The notes beneath the pieces are model-generated. The model saw only the letters and a list, made by a program, of their open reading frames with translations, was not told the origin of the DNA and ran no database searches. This document shows, piece after piece, positions 63,587 through 64,000 of a DNA stretch of 64,000 bases. Made by a program: the position numbers and the translations under genes. Location of the stretch: positions 150,207 to 214,206 of the forward strand of contig JAQTLX010000001.1 in assembly GCA_028714695.1 (NCBI GenBank), given 5' to 3'. Position 1 is the stretch's first letter, and every line of letters starts with the position of its first letter. Source of the DNA: Ignavibacteria bacterium. GTDB lineage: Bacteria > Bacteroidota > Ignavibacteria > Tepidaquicellales > Tepidaquicellaceae.

Positions 63587-64000
63587 AAAACAAAGATACA
63601 TTATGCAGGTTAAATTACAATATAAAAGGGCGAGGAGAGTTATTGCCAAAAATGTGTCAAAAAATGATATAAATGACATATAAAAACCGGGTATTAAAAA
63701 AATAAGTTTATGATTTTTAAAAAGATAAATCGCGTAAAATAAAAAGTTATATGTCAAATATGTCAAAAGTGTCATTTTATTTTTGTAAATAGTTGATATT
63801 CAAATATTTGAATTGTCTTCGAATATGTCATGGAGCATGTCATTTTCTTCGGTACCGGTTTTCATATCCATGATAAAAATATTAATGATTTTGCCGCTAA
63901 TTTTCACGAATAAACTCTAATTTAAAGAAAAAACTTTGCACGCTGAAAAAACAAAAAGAATTAGATTATCACAGATAAAATATTTACTATTTCCTCGCCA
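63587..64000. promoter_or_regulatory. Upstream region of rsmG with repeated TGTCA motifs
   Basis: No convincing gene in the last 414 bases. TGTCA occurs on the plus strand at 63655, 63752, 63761, 63770, 63826 and 63838 and as TGACA at 63674. The three at 63752-63774 are spaced exactly 9 bases apart, and 63655-63678 forms TGTCA-N14-TGACA. The only short frame, minus strand 63800-63907 (35 codons), has no support. The promoter of rsmG must be here. Confidence 0.4.

Noticed and set aside
63587..63775. 63-residue N-terminal extension of RsmG
   Set aside because: Hydrophobic low-complexity reading of AT-rich upstream DNA; the ATG at 63586 gives the normal family length.
63800..63907. 35-codon minus-strand frame with GTG start
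   Set aside because: Too short, no Shine-Dalgarno sequence, preceded by an in-frame stop and overlapping the TGTCA motif cluster.

Overview
The window reads as chromosomal DNA of an anaerobic member of the Ignavibacteria/Chlorobi side of the Bacteroidota. The DNA is AT-rich by eye. Five exported proteins end in the type A C-terminal sorting domain of the type IX secretion system (T9SS), with the QNYPNPFNP signature that is especially common in Ignavibacteria. Signal peptides, SPOR lipoproteins, a TonB-dependent receptor and a DUF5686 protein also fit an outer-membrane-bearing Bacteroidota relative. No rRNA, tRNA, CRISPR, prophage or transposase gene was seen. The taxonomic call is inference from protein style, not from a marker-gene comparison.

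Layout. 1-8.9 kb is housekeeping: comB-ftsK, then (after an AT-rich inverted repeat) deoC on the other strand, two SPOR lipoproteins, folD-prmA-cupin and an organophosphate-type MFS transporter. 9.1-19.9 kb is a one-direction exopolysaccharide cluster: Wzc-like chain-length determinant/tyrosine kinase, small zinc-ribbon membrane protein, NusG-like antiterminator, then sugar-nucleotide genes. These include a full WbpA-WbpB-WbpD-WbpE set predicted to make UDP-2,3-diacetamido-2,3-dideoxyglucuronate, plus a GDP-mannose dehydratase, and the cluster ends with outer-membrane barrel proteins. 20-28.2 kb runs on the minus strand: mfd-rsmA-penicillin acylase and an MFS exporter. 28.3-34.3 kb holds a T9SS beta-propeller protein, a TonB receptor and an NmrA-like oxidoreductase.

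34.3-44 kb is the most distinctive part. A trimeric [FeFe] hydrogenase (HydA, HydB, HydC; the NAD/ferredoxin bifurcating type) and a TM1266-like small regulator are followed on the same strand by a fused sensory [FeFe]-hydrogenase/histidine kinase, a stand-alone receiver and a receiver-PAS-histidine kinase. Divergently, another stand-alone receiver is paired with a second NuoE/HydC-like protein. This looks like a hydrogen or redox sensing phosphorelay built around the enzyme it monitors. The HydEFG maturases are not in the window.

44-64 kb contains a decayed T9SS sorting-domain relic, DUF971, a hybrid sensor kinase, uvrA, three further kinds of T9SS cargo (LamG, sortilin-like propeller, two tandem CxxCH 'anchor V' proteins), a lipoprotein, an amidohydrolase, an unrecognised protein with HD-phosphohydrolase residues, a DUF5686 outer-membrane protein and rsmG. 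Many convergent or tandem transcription units are separated by clear Rho-independent terminators.
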